64,000 bases of DNA, taken from assembly GCA_030035585.1 (NCBI GenBank), contig CM057481.1:55189128-55253127 (forward strand), read 5' to 3'. Shown here one piece after another: positions 32,792 to 43,929 of this stretch. The position numbers and the translations under genes were made by a program. Every line of letters starts with the position of its first letter. Position 1 is the stretch's first letter. The notes under the pieces were generated by a model. The model did not search any database, had not been told where the DNA came from, and worked only from the letters and a program-made list of their open reading frames with translations. The stretch comes from Dugong dugon. Lineage: Eukaryota > Chordata > Mammalia > Sirenia > Dugongidae.

Positions 32792-33000
32792 GGAGCCCTG
32801 GTGGCCCAGTGGTTAAAGCACTGTGCTGTGAACCGAAAGGTTGGTGGTTCAAACCCATCAGCCACTCCACTGGAAAAATATGTGGCAGTCTGCTTCTGGA
32901 AAGATTTACAGCCTTGGAAAACCCTATGGGTGAGTTCTCCTCTGCCCTACAGGGTTGCTATGAGTTAGAATCGACTTGACAGCAGTAGATTTTGGTTGTT
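32792..33000 (+). mobile_element. AfroSINE
   Basis: Long form from GGAGCCCTGGTGGCCCAG to GACAGCAGTAGATTTTGG. Frames across it give a GALVAQWLKH-type peptide that is merely translated SINE. Confidence 0.92.
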
Positions 33001-33016
33001 TTATGTATTATATGTA

Positions 33017-35525
33017 TATCCTGAAGTACAGTGCTATTAGTGATAGGATAATATTCATATGCCTACAAGGAAGACCAGCTATTATTCAGATTTACGCACC
33101 AACCACTAATGCCAAAGATGAAGAAATTGAAGATTTTTACAAACTTCTGCAGTCTGAAATTGATCAAATATGCAATCAAGATGCATTGATAATTACTGGT
33201 GATTGAAATGCGAAAGTTGGATACAAAGAAGGATTGGTAGTTGGAAAATATGGCCTTGGTGACAGAAATGATGCCAGAGATCATATGATAGAATATTGCA
33301 AGACCAATGGCTTCTTCATTGCAAATACCTTTTTTCAACAATATAAACAGTAACTATAGACATGGACCTCACCAGATGGAATACACAGGAATCAAATCAA
33401 CTGCATCTGTGGAAAGAGACAATGGAAAAGCTCAATATCATCTGTCAGAACAATGCCAGGGACCAACTGTGGAACAGACCATTAATTGCTTATATATGCA
33501 AGTTGAAGATGAAGCTGAAGAAAATTAAAACCAATCCACAAGAGCCAAAATATGACCTTGAATATATCCTACATGAATTTAGAGACCATCTCAAAAATAG
33601 ATGATGCATTGAACACTAATGACCAAAGACCAGAGGAGTTGTGGGATGACATCAAGTACATCATCCATGAAGAAAGCAAGAGGTCATTAAAAAGACAGGA
33701 AAGAAAGAAAAGACCAAAATGGATGTCAGAAGAGACTCTGAAATTTGCTCCTGAACATCAAGTAGCTAAAGTGAATGGAAGAAATGATTAAGTGGAAGGG
33801 CCGAACAGAAGATTTCAAAGGGTGGCCTGAGAAGACAAAGTAAACTATTATAATGATGTGCAAAGACCTGGAGTTAGAAAACCAAAAGGGAAGAACATGC
33901 TCAGCATTTCTCAAAATGAAAGAACTGAAGAAAAAATTCAAGCCTTGAGTTGCAACATTGAAGGATTCTATAGGCAAAAAAATTGAAGGAAGCATCAAAA
34001 GATGGAAGGAATACAGAGTCACTGTACCAAACAGAATTGGTTGACTTTCAACCATTTCAGGAGGTAGCATATGATCAAGAACTGATGGTACTGAAGGAAG
34101 AAGTCCAAGCTGCACTGAAGGCATTGGCGAAAAAAAAGTCTCCAGGAATTGGTGGGATACCAGTTGAGATGCGTGAACAAAGGGATGCAGTGCTGGAAGT
34201 GCTCACTCGTCTATGCCAAGAAATTTGGAAGACAGCTACCTGGCCAACTGGCTGGAAGAGATCCATATTTATGCCTATTCAAAAAAAAAGTGATCCAATG
34301 GAATGTGGAAATTATTGAACAGTATGATTAATATCACACACAAGGAAAATTTTGCTGACAATAATTCAAAAATGGTTGTAGCAGTAAATCGACAGGGAAC
34401 TGCTAGAAATTCAAGCCAGCTTCAGAAGAGGACATCGAATGAGAGATATCATTCCTGATGTCAGATGGATCCTGGCTGAAAGCTGAGAATACCAGAAGGA
34501 TGTTTACCTGTGTTTTATTGACTGTGCAAAGGCATTCAACTGTGTGGATCATAACAAATTATGGATAATATTGCAAAGAATGGCAATTTCAGAACACTTA
34601 ATTGTGCTCCATGCAGTGCCTGTACATAGATCAAGAGGCAGTCGTTTGAAGAGAACAAGGGGATGCTGCGTGGTTTAAAATTGGGAAAGATGTGCATCAG
34701 GGCTGTATCCTTTCACCATATCTATGCAATCTGTGTGCTGAGCAAATAATCTGAGAAGCTGTACTATACGAAAAAGAATGAAGCATCAGGATTGGAGGAA
34801 GACTCGTTAACAACCTGCGATGTGTAGATGACATAGCCTTGCTTGCTAAAAGCGAAGAGGACCTGAAGTACTTACTGTTGAAGATCAAAGACTGCAGCCT
34901 TCAGGATGGATTACACGTCAACATAAAGAAAACAAAAATTCTCACAACTGGACCAATAAGCAACATCATGATAAAAGGAGAAAATATTGAAGTTATCAAG
35001 GATTTCATTTTACTTGGACCCACAATCAACACCCATGGAAGCAGCAGTCAAGAAATCAAGGGACACATTGCATTGGGCAAATCTGCTGCAAAAGACCTTT
35101 TAAAGTGTTGAAAAGCAAAGGTGTTACTTTGAGTACTAAGGTGCACCTGACCCAAACCATAGTATTTTCAATTGCCTCATATGCGCATGAAAGCTGGACA
35201 ATGAATAAAGAAGACCGAAGAAGTATTGATGCCTTTGAATTATGGGGTTGGCAAAGAATATTGAATATTATACCATGGACTGCCAGAAGAACAAACAAGA
35301 CTGTCTTGGAAGAAGTACAGCCAGAGTGCTGCTTGGAAGTGAGGATGGTGAGACTTTGTCTCACCTACTTTGGACATATTATCAGGAGGGGCCAATCCCT
35401 GAAGAAGGACATTATGCTTGGTAAGTTAGCGGGTCAGTGAAAAAGAGGAAGACTCTTGACGAGATAAATTGACCCAGTGGCTGTAACAATGGGCTCAACC
35501 ATAGAAATGGCACCTAACAACATAT
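33017..35525 (+). mobile_element. RTE (BovB-like) LINE, 5' truncated, broken
   Basis: About 2.5 kb of an RTE-clade LINE starting within its endonuclease and running to its 3' end (GGCACCTAACAAC at about 35511), followed by a CA-repeat tail. RTE elements spread in Afrotheria, ruminants and reptiles and are known for horizontal transfer. It abuts an AfroSINE at its 5' side and a short DNA transposon at its 3' side. Confidence 0.92.
33060..35440 (+). pseudogene. RTE endonuclease-reverse transcriptase remnant
   Basis: Pieces of one LINE protein in order: endonuclease IIQIYAPTTNAKDEEIEDFY (from 33079); its GDWNAKVG motif, where TGA replaces the Trp codon at 33204-33206; KSPGIGGIPVEM at about 34137; the palm block CFIDCAKAFNCVDHNKLW (from about 34510); the second palm motif, here CVDD (34822-34833) in place of YADD; and the C-terminal SWTMNKEDRRSIDAFELWGWQRIL and YFGHIIRRGQSL. 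Several stops and frame changes break it. The changed palm motif alone would probably weaken catalysis. Confidence 0.88.
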
Positions 35526-35550
35526 ATATACACACACACACACACACTCC
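35523..35550. repeat. (CA)n microsatellite
   Basis: ATATATATACACACACACAC run forming the variable tail of the RTE element. Confidence 0.9.
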
Positions 35551-35885
35551 TACTCCTCACTTACCAACTATCTTGTTATCCAGTATTTCACAAATACAAC
35601 AATAGTGAAAAATGTACTATCTATTTTGCACATTAACAACATGTGTCTGGCAGTAACAAATGTTAAGGCGCTAGGTGAGGGTAATGCTGGCTATGATGGT
35701 TAAGGTTATGTGTCAGCTTGTCTGGGCCATGATTCTCAGTGATTTTGCAGTTACGTATGTAGTCATCGTCCATTTTGTGATCTGATGTGATCATCCTCCA
35801 TTTTTGCACAATGCTAATTTTTGCATAATGACCTAGTTATTGGAAGTTAACGGTGTCAATAAGTGAGGAGTGGGTGTACTTCAAA
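35545..35885 (-). mobile_element. Short inverted-repeat DNA transposon, copy 1
   Basis: On the + strand it opens CACTCCTACTCCTCACTTAC and closes AATAAGTGAGGAGTGGGTGT, an inverted repeat of about 22 bp. Internal matches to copies 2 and 3 include the complements of AATCATGGCCCAG, GTTAATGTGCAAAA and GATCACAAAATGGA. About 340 bp with no coding capacity. TA at the ends suggests a Tc1/mariner or pogo-type target. Family not known to me. Confidence 0.85.
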
Positions 35886-35889
35886 ATAA

Positions 35890-36860
35890 AATTATGTTTT
35901 TAAAATTACTCCAAATTTAACTATATGCTAAAATATAATCGCTTCTTTCTAATTGCAAAAACCTGAGTAGATTAACCAGCATGACTTCTGTTTCACTTTT
36001 TGTTTGTGCCCTGCTTTGCTGTTAGATGGCCTTGGCCTGGTTGTGGGGTAATTGCAACACTGCTAAGGGAATGAATTCAGAAACGTATGGTACTTGTTTC
36101 CTTTCATGGCATCCACTCACTCACCAAGAAGAAGCGTGCATTCAATGGATTTGCACCCCACATCTGAAGGGCTTTGAGCCTTCTCTTCATTGGTGAGCAG
36201 CAGTGGTGGATTGTCCAATGGGCAACGTAAGAATGGTGCTTATCTTGCTTACCAGATCATCTGTAGTGAACAATTTCACATTTTTTTCATTACATCAAAG
36301 ATTCTGCTTTTAGGTATGGCTGGCATCTGTCTCTCTCCCACCCCACAACACCTTTCCACAGAATCAAAGCCTCTTTTCAAATTTACAGTCCCTGACAGGG
36401 GCGGGTGACCCAGCAAGCTATGTAAGCATGTGCTTCCTTACGAATCTGTAGTGAACACTTTCATATGAGGCACCATGCTTACCTTGCCTATTGGATAATC
36501 CACCCCTAGGGAACAGGGAAATTGGAAAGGACTCCTCACCTGTGTTCAAGGGTAAAATACTTAACTGTACTTTCGCTCTGCGCCAGATTACTGATCCTCT
36601 TTCTTTTTCTGAGTGTTTGTATATTTTTATGGCATTATGTGTCACAGGTGAATGAGGGAGAGAAAGAACCATGCCCCAAGAGCCAAGGACATGAACAGCA
36701 AAGTGTGTGAATGTCACCGGAATGTGGGGATCTCTGAAAAGCAGAAACCAGATGTGTTTTGTGCACTGCACAATGGGAAAGGAAGATGGGAATTGGACAT
36801 TTAAAATGATTTTATGTCTCAAACTAGGTAATTTAGACTCTGAAGTAGATATGTGAGGCT
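35890..36860. other. Unique sequence, nothing recognised
   Basis: About 1 kb. A local near-duplication is visible: GTAGTGAACAATTTCACA at about 36262 and GTAGTGAACACTTTCATA at about 36449, each near GCTTACCTTGC-like or CTTGCTTACC-like sequence. Otherwise plain DNA. Confidence 0.4.
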
Positions 36861-37000
36861 AGTGGGAAAATTATGAGTAGATTTGAAACCAGAAAGACAT
36901 TTGTGTTTGAATGCAAGATCTACCACTTAATCACCTTTGTAACCTTGCACAGGTCAAGAACCTCCCCAAGCCTCAGTATCCTCATTTTCAAAATTGATAA
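36860..37000 (+). mobile_element. MIR
   Basis: Sense MIR: GCAAGATCTACCACTTAATC, CCCCAAGCCTCAGTATCCTC. Confidence 0.75.
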
Positions 37001-37009
37001 GGGAAGGAA

Positions 37010-37260
37010 CAGAAGCTCACTTTTGTTGAATGCCTGCTACATAGTAGGAACAGTACTAGGGACATTAGAGGAATTGTTTCATTTAAAAATTACCCATACT
37101 GCAGAATGGGTATTATTGGCTCCATTTTATGGATGAGGACATTAAGGCACCAAAAAGTCACATAGTTTGCCTAGCATCACTCAGCTGGTGATGTAGCCAG
37201 AATTTAAATTTGGGTCAGTCTGACTTTAGAGTCAATGCACTTTCTACTGTGCTAGTCTGT
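37010..37260 (-). mobile_element. MIR
   Basis: Antisense MIR: TTGAATGCCTGCTACATAGT, GCTCCATTTTATGGATGAGG, CATCACTCAGCTGGTGATG. Confidence 0.85.
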
Positions 37261-37299
37261 TACCCGCATGGAGATCATAATTTACTTCTACAGTAGCAG

Positions 37300-37560
37300 T
37301 GTTATGTGGGTTCTTCCAGAAGCAGATCCTGAGATAGTTTATTTGGGAAGTGCAGAAAATAGCAGTAGGGAAGTCAGTAAATAAGAAAAGGAATGGAAGG
37401 CAGCCCCCCAAATACATTATCAATCCAGCTACCACAGTGGGAGACTAGAGCTTAATCCCACTAGGGAAACTGGGAGCCATCATAGAACCTGTGCCTCAGA
37501 ATTATCTGACCTGAAGGGTAAGGGAGCTTGGGTATTTATACTCCTCAGAGTCCTTAGTAG
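37300..37560. mobile_element. Unassigned ancient repeat
   Basis: CCAGAAGCAGATCCTGAGAT, GTTTATTTGGGAAGTGCAG and similar wording at 48530-48790 suggest an old mammalian repeat. I cannot name the family. Confidence 0.35.
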
Positions 37561-37569
37561 AGGCATGCT

Positions 37570-38402
37570 TGTCTGGGGTCTTAAAAGCTTGCGAGTGGCC
37601 ATTTAAGATACATCTATTGGTCTTATGCCATCTGGAGCAAAGGAGAATGAAGATGACCAAAGGACTAATGGACCACACGAACCAAAACATCCACCAGCCT
37701 GAGCCCAGAAGAACTAGACGATGCCTGGCTACTACCACCAACTCCTCTGACCGAGATAACAACAGAGGGTCCTAGACAGAGTGGAAGAAAAATGTAGAAT
37801 AAAACTAAAATTCACAAAGACACCAGACTTACTGGTCTGACAGAGACTGGAGGAACCCCTGAGACTATGGCCCCCAGACACCGTTCTAACTCAGAACTGC
37901 AGTCACTCCCAAAGCTCACCTTTCAGCCAAATGTTGTTGTTGTGTGCCGTTGAGTTGATTCTGGCTCATAGCGACCCTATAGAACAGAGTAGAACTGACC
38001 CGTAGGGTTTCCAAGGAGCGGCTGGTGGAATTTAACAACTGACCTTTTGGTTAGCAGCTGTAGCTCTTAACCACTATGCCACCAGGGTTCTCCAGCCAAA
38101 TATTAGACAGGCCTATAAAACAAACATTTTAACACTCAGGAGGAATGTGCTCCTTAGATCAATCAAGTATACGAGATCAAACTGGCAACACCTATCCAAA
38201 AGCAAAGATGAGAAGGCAGAAAGGGGTAGAAAACCCAACAAAGGCAACAAGGAACCCAGGGTGGAAAGAACGAGAGTGCTGACACATTGCAGGTATTGCA
38301 ACCAGTGTCAAGAAACAATTTATGTATAAATTTTGAATGAGAAACTTACTTGCTTTTTAAACTTTTACCCAAAGCACAATAAAATGATTAAAAAAAAAAA
38401 AA
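37570..38402 (+). mobile_element. 5'-truncated L1 (3' UTR only), hit by an AfroSINE
   Basis: L1 3' UTR of the lineage at 3280-4432: GGGGTCTTAAAAGCTTGCG, GGACTAATGGACCACACGAA, ACTTACTGGTCTGACAGAGA, ending in an A run at 38389-38402. An AfroSINE sits at 37933-38092. Confidence 0.92.
37933..38092 (-). mobile_element. AfroSINE inside an L1 3' UTR
   Basis: Antisense copy: TTGAGTTGATTCTGGCTCAT, TTTCCAAGGAGCGGCTGG, GCCACCAGGGTTCT. CAGCCAAAT from the L1 is repeated at 37924-37932 and 38093-38101. Confidence 0.93.
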
Positions 38403-38409
38403 TAAAGGG

Positions 38410-38775
38410 CTACTTTTGGGAGGAGAGTGTTAATTCCTAGGCATTCTCTTGTGCCCTGTATGTGGCAAAGTAGGACTGTAACAGCAAAAGAAAGCCCTCG
38501 GGCACAGAAAGTTCAGGTACTAGCAGTTGGAAGCAAGCAAGTGTGCACTGAAGGAGAAGGAAGCATAGGCGAGGCACCGATGGCATTTTCCACTTTGGTT
38601 GTTAGAATCAGAGGCAATATGTACAGTGGCAGGCTTAGGACTATAATTTATTAATATTACTTTACTATGGTTTTACATATAATTGGTAGGTAGAGGACTT
38701 TAGAATCCTTTCTTGACCCAGAATTGTTCCCCAAAACCCACATCAAGGCCTAAGTGAAGTTTGCCTTCTGTGTCA
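38410..38775. other. Unique sequence, nothing recognised
   Basis: No repeat or exon evidence seen. Confidence 0.4.
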
Positions 38776-38779
38776 ATCA

Positions 38780-38832
38780 TTCCCATTGCTATCAGGTCGA
38801 TTCTGACTCATAGCAACCCTAAGATTATGAGA
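38780..38832 (-). mobile_element. AfroSINE fragment
   Basis: Only the antisense 3' end remains: CCCATTGCTATCAGGTCGAT, GACTCATAGCAACCCTAAG. Confidence 0.8.
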
Positions 38833-38984
38833 GGTTCTATGCTGGTTCCCAGTTTCCCTAGTGGTAGCTGGATTGTTAATGTATTTTTGGGACTGCCTTC
38901 CATTCTTTTCTGTGTCAATCATTAATTTGTGGTAAGTGCCAAGCCTGGCCAGCCCTTCACCTTGGGCTGTTTCTCTAGTGCTTT

Positions 38985-39919
38985 TACTGCATGGTTTAAA
39001 ATCAGGAAAGGTGTGCTTCAGGGTTGTATCTTTTCGCCATACTTTTTCAATCTTTATGCTGAGCAAACAATCTGAGAAGCTGGACTATGTGAAGAAAAAC
39101 AGGACATCAGGATTGGAGGAAGACTCATTAACAACCTGCAATTTGCAGATCACACAACCTTGCTTGCTAAAAGTGAAGAGGACTTGAAGTACTTAGTGAT
39201 GAAGATCAAAGACTACAGCCTTCAGTAGGGATTACATCTCAAAATAAAGAAAACAAAAATGCTCACAACTGGACCAGTAACTAACATCATGATAAATGGA
39301 GAAAATATTGAAGCTGTCAAGGATTTCATTTTACTTGGATCCATAATCAGTGCCCATAGAAGCAGCAGTCAAGAAGTCAAATGATGTATTGCATTGGGCA
39401 AATCTGCTGCAAAAGATCTCTTTAAAATATTGAGAAGTAAAGATGTCACTTTGAGGACTAAGATGCGCCTGACCCAAGCCATGGTATTTTTAATTGCCTC
39501 ATATGCATGCGAAAGCTGAACAATGAATAAGGAAGACTGAAGAAAAATTGATGTCTTTGAATTATGGTGTTGGTGAAGAATATTGACTATACCATGGACT
39601 GCCAGAAAAACAAGTCTACCTTGGCAGAAATACTGCCAGAGTCCTCTTTGGAAGTGAAAATGGCAAGACTTCGTCTTGCATACTTTGGGCATGTTATTAG
39701 GAGGGACCACTCCCTGGAGAAGGACATCATGCTTGGTAAGGTAGAGAGTCAGTGAAAAAGAGGAAGACCCCTCGACAAGATAGATTGACACAGTGGCTGC
39801 AACAGTGGGTTCGAACATAGCAACCATGGTGAGGATGATGCAGGACTGGGAAGTGTTTCATTCTGTTGTACATAGGGTCATTATGAGCCGGAACCAACCC
39901 CACAGCATCTAACAACAAC
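38985..39919 (+). mobile_element. RTE LINE, 5' truncated
   Basis: Starts in the reverse transcriptase (GTGCTTCAGGGTTGTATC), shows the palm motif as FADH near 39147 (the second Asp replaced), then KSEEDLKYL and the C-terminal SLEKDIMLGK, and ends in the 3' tail TTCATTCTGTTGTACATAGG...CAACAACAACAAC. Several stops. It is about 85-90% like the copy at 33017 over shared parts, by eye. Confidence 0.9.
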
Positions 39920-39924
39920 AACAA

Positions 39925-40125
39925 CTCTAGTGCTTTTCAGTAGTTATTCCATCCATCTTCAGTAACCATCAAGACACCACTTTGCGATCCAGGTCTAGAG
40001 AGAGGAGTCAAAGTGGGTGTTCAGACACAAACACTCAGTCACTTCTTTCCCCTGTGTTCAGAAACTCAAGGTCCGTACTCCCTGTCTGTGCCCAGAAAAA
40101 GGAGTTTGAAAGGAATGTGGAAAAT
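39925..40125. other. Unique sequence, nothing recognised
   Basis: Short spacer between an RTE copy and an L1 fragment. Confidence 0.4.
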
Positions 40126-40127
40126 GA

Positions 40128-41797
40128 GAAGATATCTATCCAAGATGCTCATTGAACCCCACATAAGGTAGATCCCAAAAGAAAGTCAACAAGACATATA
40201 ATCAAACTTTCCAAAACCAAAGATAAAGAGAGAATTTTAAGAGCAGCTAGGGATAAACGAAAAGTCATCTACAAAGGAGAGTCAATAAGACTAAGCTTAG
40301 ACTACTCAGCAGAAACCATGCAGGCAAGAAGGCAATGGGATGACATATATATAGCCTTGAAGGAAAAAAATTGCCAGCCAAGAATTATATAACCAGCAAA
40401 ACTGTCTCTCAAATATGATGGTGAAATTAGGGCATTTCCAGATAAAGAGAAGTTTAGGGAATTTCTAAAGACCAAACCAAAATTACAAGAAATGCTAAAG
40501 GGAGTCCTCCAGTTAAAAAATCAATAACATCACGTAACAACCCAAGACTAGAACACAGGACAGAGCAACCAGATACCAACCCAGATAGGGAAGTCACAAA
40601 AATAAATCAAAGCTAAAACACTGAAAATAGGGAAACAGAGATGTCAATATGTAAAAGATGACAACATTAAAACAAAAAAGAGGAACTAAAAAACGTAGAC
40701 ATAGATTTTTCATATGGAGAGGAAGTCAATGCAATATAAAGAAATAAAAAGCTGGTATAAACTTAGAAAAATAGGGGGTAAATATTAAGGTAACCACAAA
40801 GGAAACTAACAATCCTACAAGTCAAAATAAATAACTAGAAAAATACAAAGACTCAGCAAATACAAAATCAACTACAATGAAAAAGGTGAAAAGAAAATAT
40901 ATAAAGAAAAATGACTCAGCACAGAAAATTAAGTGAAACGAAGCTATGCACAACGCACAAAAAAAAACATCAAAATGACAGCATTAAACTCATACCTATC
41001 AATAATTACGTTGAATGTAAATGGACTAAATGCACCAATAAAGAGACAGAGAGTGGCATATTGGATAAAAAAAATGATCCGTCTGTATGCTGCCTACAAG
41101 AGACACACCTTAGACCTAAAGATACAAACAAACTAAAACTCAAAGGATGGAAAAAAATATTTCAAACAAACAGCACTCAAAAAAGAGCAGGAGTGGCAAT
41201 ATTAATCTCTGAAAAAATAGGCTTTAAAGTAAAATCCACCACAAAGGATAAGGAAGGGCACTATATAATGATTAAAGGGTCAATACACCAGGAGGACATA
41301 ACTATAATAAATATTTACACACCCAGCGACAGGGCTCCAGAATACATAACACAAACTCTAACAGCACTGAAAAGAGATAGATAACTCCACAGTAGTAGTA
41401 GGAGACTTCAACACACCACTTTCGGTGAAGGACAGAACATCCAGAAAGAAGCTCAACAAAGACACGGAAGATCTAAATGCTACAGTCAACCAGCTTGATC
41501 TCATAGACAGATACCGAACACTCCACCCAAGAGCAGCCAAGTATACTTTCTTTTCCAACACACATAGAACATTCTCCAGAATAGACCACATATTAGGCCA
41601 TAAAGCAAGCCTTGACAAAATCCAAAGCGTTGAAATATGACAAAGCATCTTTTCTGACCATAAAGCCATAAAAGTAGAAATCAACAACAGAAAAAGCAAG
41701 GGGAAAAAAATCAAACACATAGAAACTGAACAACACCTTGCTCAAAAACTACTGGGTTATAGAAGAAATTAAGGATGGAATAAAGAAATTCTTAGAA
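40128..41797 (+). mobile_element. L1 internal fragment lacking both ends
   Basis: Corresponds to 5280-6935 of the nearly full-length L1: the last part of ORF1 (PHKVDPKR, SAETMQARRQWDDIY), the inter-ORF spacer, and the ORF2 endonuclease from ATG 40976 (MTALNSYLSIITLNVNGLNAP, CCLQETHLRPKDTN). It stops inside ORF2 at about 41797 with no 3' UTR or A tail, so the 3' part was lost by deletion or recombination after insertion. Frameshifts break the endonuclease near 41075. Confidence 0.9.
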
Positions 41798-41799
41798 TG

Positions 41800-42200
41800 G
41801 AAGGAGTGCAGACCTTGCCATGGGCAAGAGCAGGGAAAGAAAAATGTAACTTGGGTGGCATGATTAGCAAGAGCTTTTGTTTTGTTTTCTTAATAAGATA
41901 GCAGCTAGTTTTCCCGCCACCTCTTATGGTGACTTTTTCTTCAAGTAAGAAAACTGAGCAGGATACCAGCTACAGTTTTGTGCTGACCCACCTCCCTCCT
42001 GCATACTCTCCCTTGGAGGAATTCCTCATGTTGTGTGGTCTTGGTGGGGCAATCCCATCTCTCCCTGGAACAAAGAGACCAGATTGCTCCTCTCTTCACA
42101 TGTCACATTCTGGGAATGTGGGAGAGACTTTTTTTTGTCCTCTAATGTACACTTCCCTTTTGCCTTTTAGTAATAACCCCCACTACCTAGATTTTATCTG
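41800..42200. other. Unique sequence, nothing recognised
   Basis: Follows the abrupt end of the L1 fragment. A 103-codon + frame at 41926-42237 has no domain I can name. Confidence 0.4.
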
Positions 42201-42202
42201 GG

Positions 42203-43044
42203 CTAGGTGTCACAAACGGTTTGTACTTGACTGCTAACCTAAAGGTGATGGTTCAAACCCACTCAGCCATACTGTGGAAGAAAAGGCCTGGTGATCTGCT
42301 TTCATTAAGATTACAGCCCAGAGAACCTTATAGAGAAGTTGTACTCTTGTCCAGACATGGACTAGTAACTTGAAATTTGTCTCCAAAATTGGAAGGTGCC
42401 AAGAGACCGAAGAAAGAGGCGGACAACTCCAGTATGGCAGAAAGGGAGTATATTAGGGTGACTTACATATGAGGCCAAGTCCTGGGTGGCAGGAGGACCA
42501 GAGCAGATCTCCACACCCTGCAGTGGGAGGGCTGAAGTTTTATAGTGGTGGTGGACAATAGTGGCTGCATGCCAGGGTCTTACATAAGAATGCAAACTGT
42601 AGTGAACTGGTGTACCACATGAGGGCACTCTTGTTCAGCCTCACAAAGCCTGTTTCCCCTTCAGTACACCTCCTCCTCAGGCCATCTCTTATAATCTGGC
42701 ACATTTCCTCTATTGTGCCATAGTATGAGAGACCCTGTTCCCTTCTCACTGGGAACAGATACAGAAGTGGGATTGGCCAGGTGTCACATGGTGCCTGCGC
42801 GTGTGCAAGAGATAGAGAAAGTTACTGTGTGCTCAGAACAGGGGAAGGCTTCTCTAATAAGGAGAAGGAACTGGGAGAGAGAAGGCGACTCAATTCCCTG
42901 CCTCCTTATCGGAGAATGTTCTGGGCCCAAGGCCTTTACTTAGGCAAGATGGGAGGCATAGAGATAGACTATTTCTCCAACAACTCGGCACACATAGGGT
43001 TGCCGTGAGTTGGAGTTAACTCCACAGCAACTAACAAAAACAAC
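42203..43044 (+). mobile_element. AfroSINE split by a retroviral LTR
   Basis: The 5' arm (42203-42347) has ACGGTTTGTACTTGACTGC and AGGCCTGGTGATCTGC; the 3' arm (42983-43044) has CACACATAGGGTTGCCGTG and the CAACTAACAAAAACAAC tail. The two arms join into a normal SINE once the LTR is left out. Confidence 0.9.
42348..42982 (-). mobile_element. Solo LTR, gammaretrovirus-like (ERV1), fossil
   Basis: A 635-bp insertion with TG and CA ends and the 4-bp repeat ACTC on both sides (42343-42346, 42983-42986), as expected for retroviral integration. Read on the minus strand it has a TATA-type CTATAAAAC (complement at 42536-42544), then the run TCCGCCTCTTTCTTCGGTCT typical of class I LTRs near the R/U5 part. 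No internal region is present, so it is a solo LTR. It is younger than the AfroSINE it splits. Confidence 0.75.
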
Positions 43045-43049
43045 ATATC

Positions 43050-43440
43050 TGCTGAGGTAGGGATTACATTTCCCAGCCTTCCTTGCATCTGATGTGGCCA
43101 TGTGAACCAAGCTCTGCCTAAAGGAATGTAGGAGGAAGTGTGCACCTTTTGAGTTATTCCCGTGAAAAGGAAACAGCTTCAGTTTCCTCTTCCCTCCTTC
43201 CCTGGAGCAGGAACAATTGTTAGTGAACCATCTTCAACCATGAGGATAAGGGTAACAATCCAGGGATGGCAGAGCATTACAATGGAAGGGTCTGGGTCCT
43301 TCTGCCTCTGTGTTGAACACAGTTACACTGCCTAGTCACCAGCCCCTGCCAGACTCCCTCCAGCTTGGACTTGGCCTTGGCCTTGAAATAGAAATAATGT
43401 AAACCACCCTTACTTAGTCTTCATTAAAGCCAAGAACCTA
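43050..43440 (+). mobile_element. Unassigned ancient repeat
   Basis: TTACATTTCCCAGCCTTCCT, GTGGCCATGTGAACCAAGC, GAAGGGTCTGGGTCCTTC follow an order I associate with an old mammalian dispersed repeat; 46980-47335 and 58370-58520 look related. Family not assigned. Confidence 0.5.
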
Positions 43441-43489
43441 TACTATATGTCATACAAAGGCTCACTATATAACTTAGCCTCAGCCAGTT

Positions 43490-43690
43490 GGGAGTTGGTA
43501 GAAAGAGCATGGGAGTCGGAGCCAGGAAGATCTGGGTTTAATCTTAGCCCTGCCACTGGGTGACATTGAATAAGAAATGAATCTAAACCTTTTCTGTGAC
43601 TGTGACATGCATTACCACATTTAATACTCCCAAATGGGCCTCTGGGGTAAAATATCCAGCCTGATACTTGGCATATAGTCCAATATGTTT
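43490..43690 (+). mobile_element. MIR
   Basis: Sense MIR: GTAGAAAGAGCATGGGAGTC, GATCTGGGTTTAATCTTAGC, CCTGCCACTGGGTGACATTG. Confidence 0.8.
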
Positions 43691-43756
43691 TTTCATTCCA
43701 AGAACCAGACACACCCACAAAGAGGTTCAAGTTAAAAAAAGAAAAAAGAGTATAGA

Positions 43757-43926
43757 TAGTGTTTCTCAGAATATGAGGATCACCAGGGTGCTTGTTAAAA
43801 GTACCCACCCCTGGGCTGTGCCCCTCACCTGCTCAGCCACAGTCTCTGGATGGGAGATGGAGGAGTCAGCACACAGACAAGCTCCCAGATGGGTCTATGC
43901 ACATTAATAATTGAGAACCACTGCTG
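43757..43926 (+). mobile_element. MER5A (hAT) remnant
   Basis: GTGTTTCTCAGAATATGAGG, CACCAGGGTGCTTGTTAAAA at the start and AATAATTGAGAACCACTGC at the end form the MER5A inverted ends. Confidence 0.75.
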
Positions 43927-43929
43927 CAG

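Noticed and set aside
32755-32979. ORFs with GALVAQWLKH and GGSNPSATPLEK-type peptides (also 12614-12796, 21581-21937)
   Set aside because: These are translations of AfroSINE sequence, a common source of false proteins.
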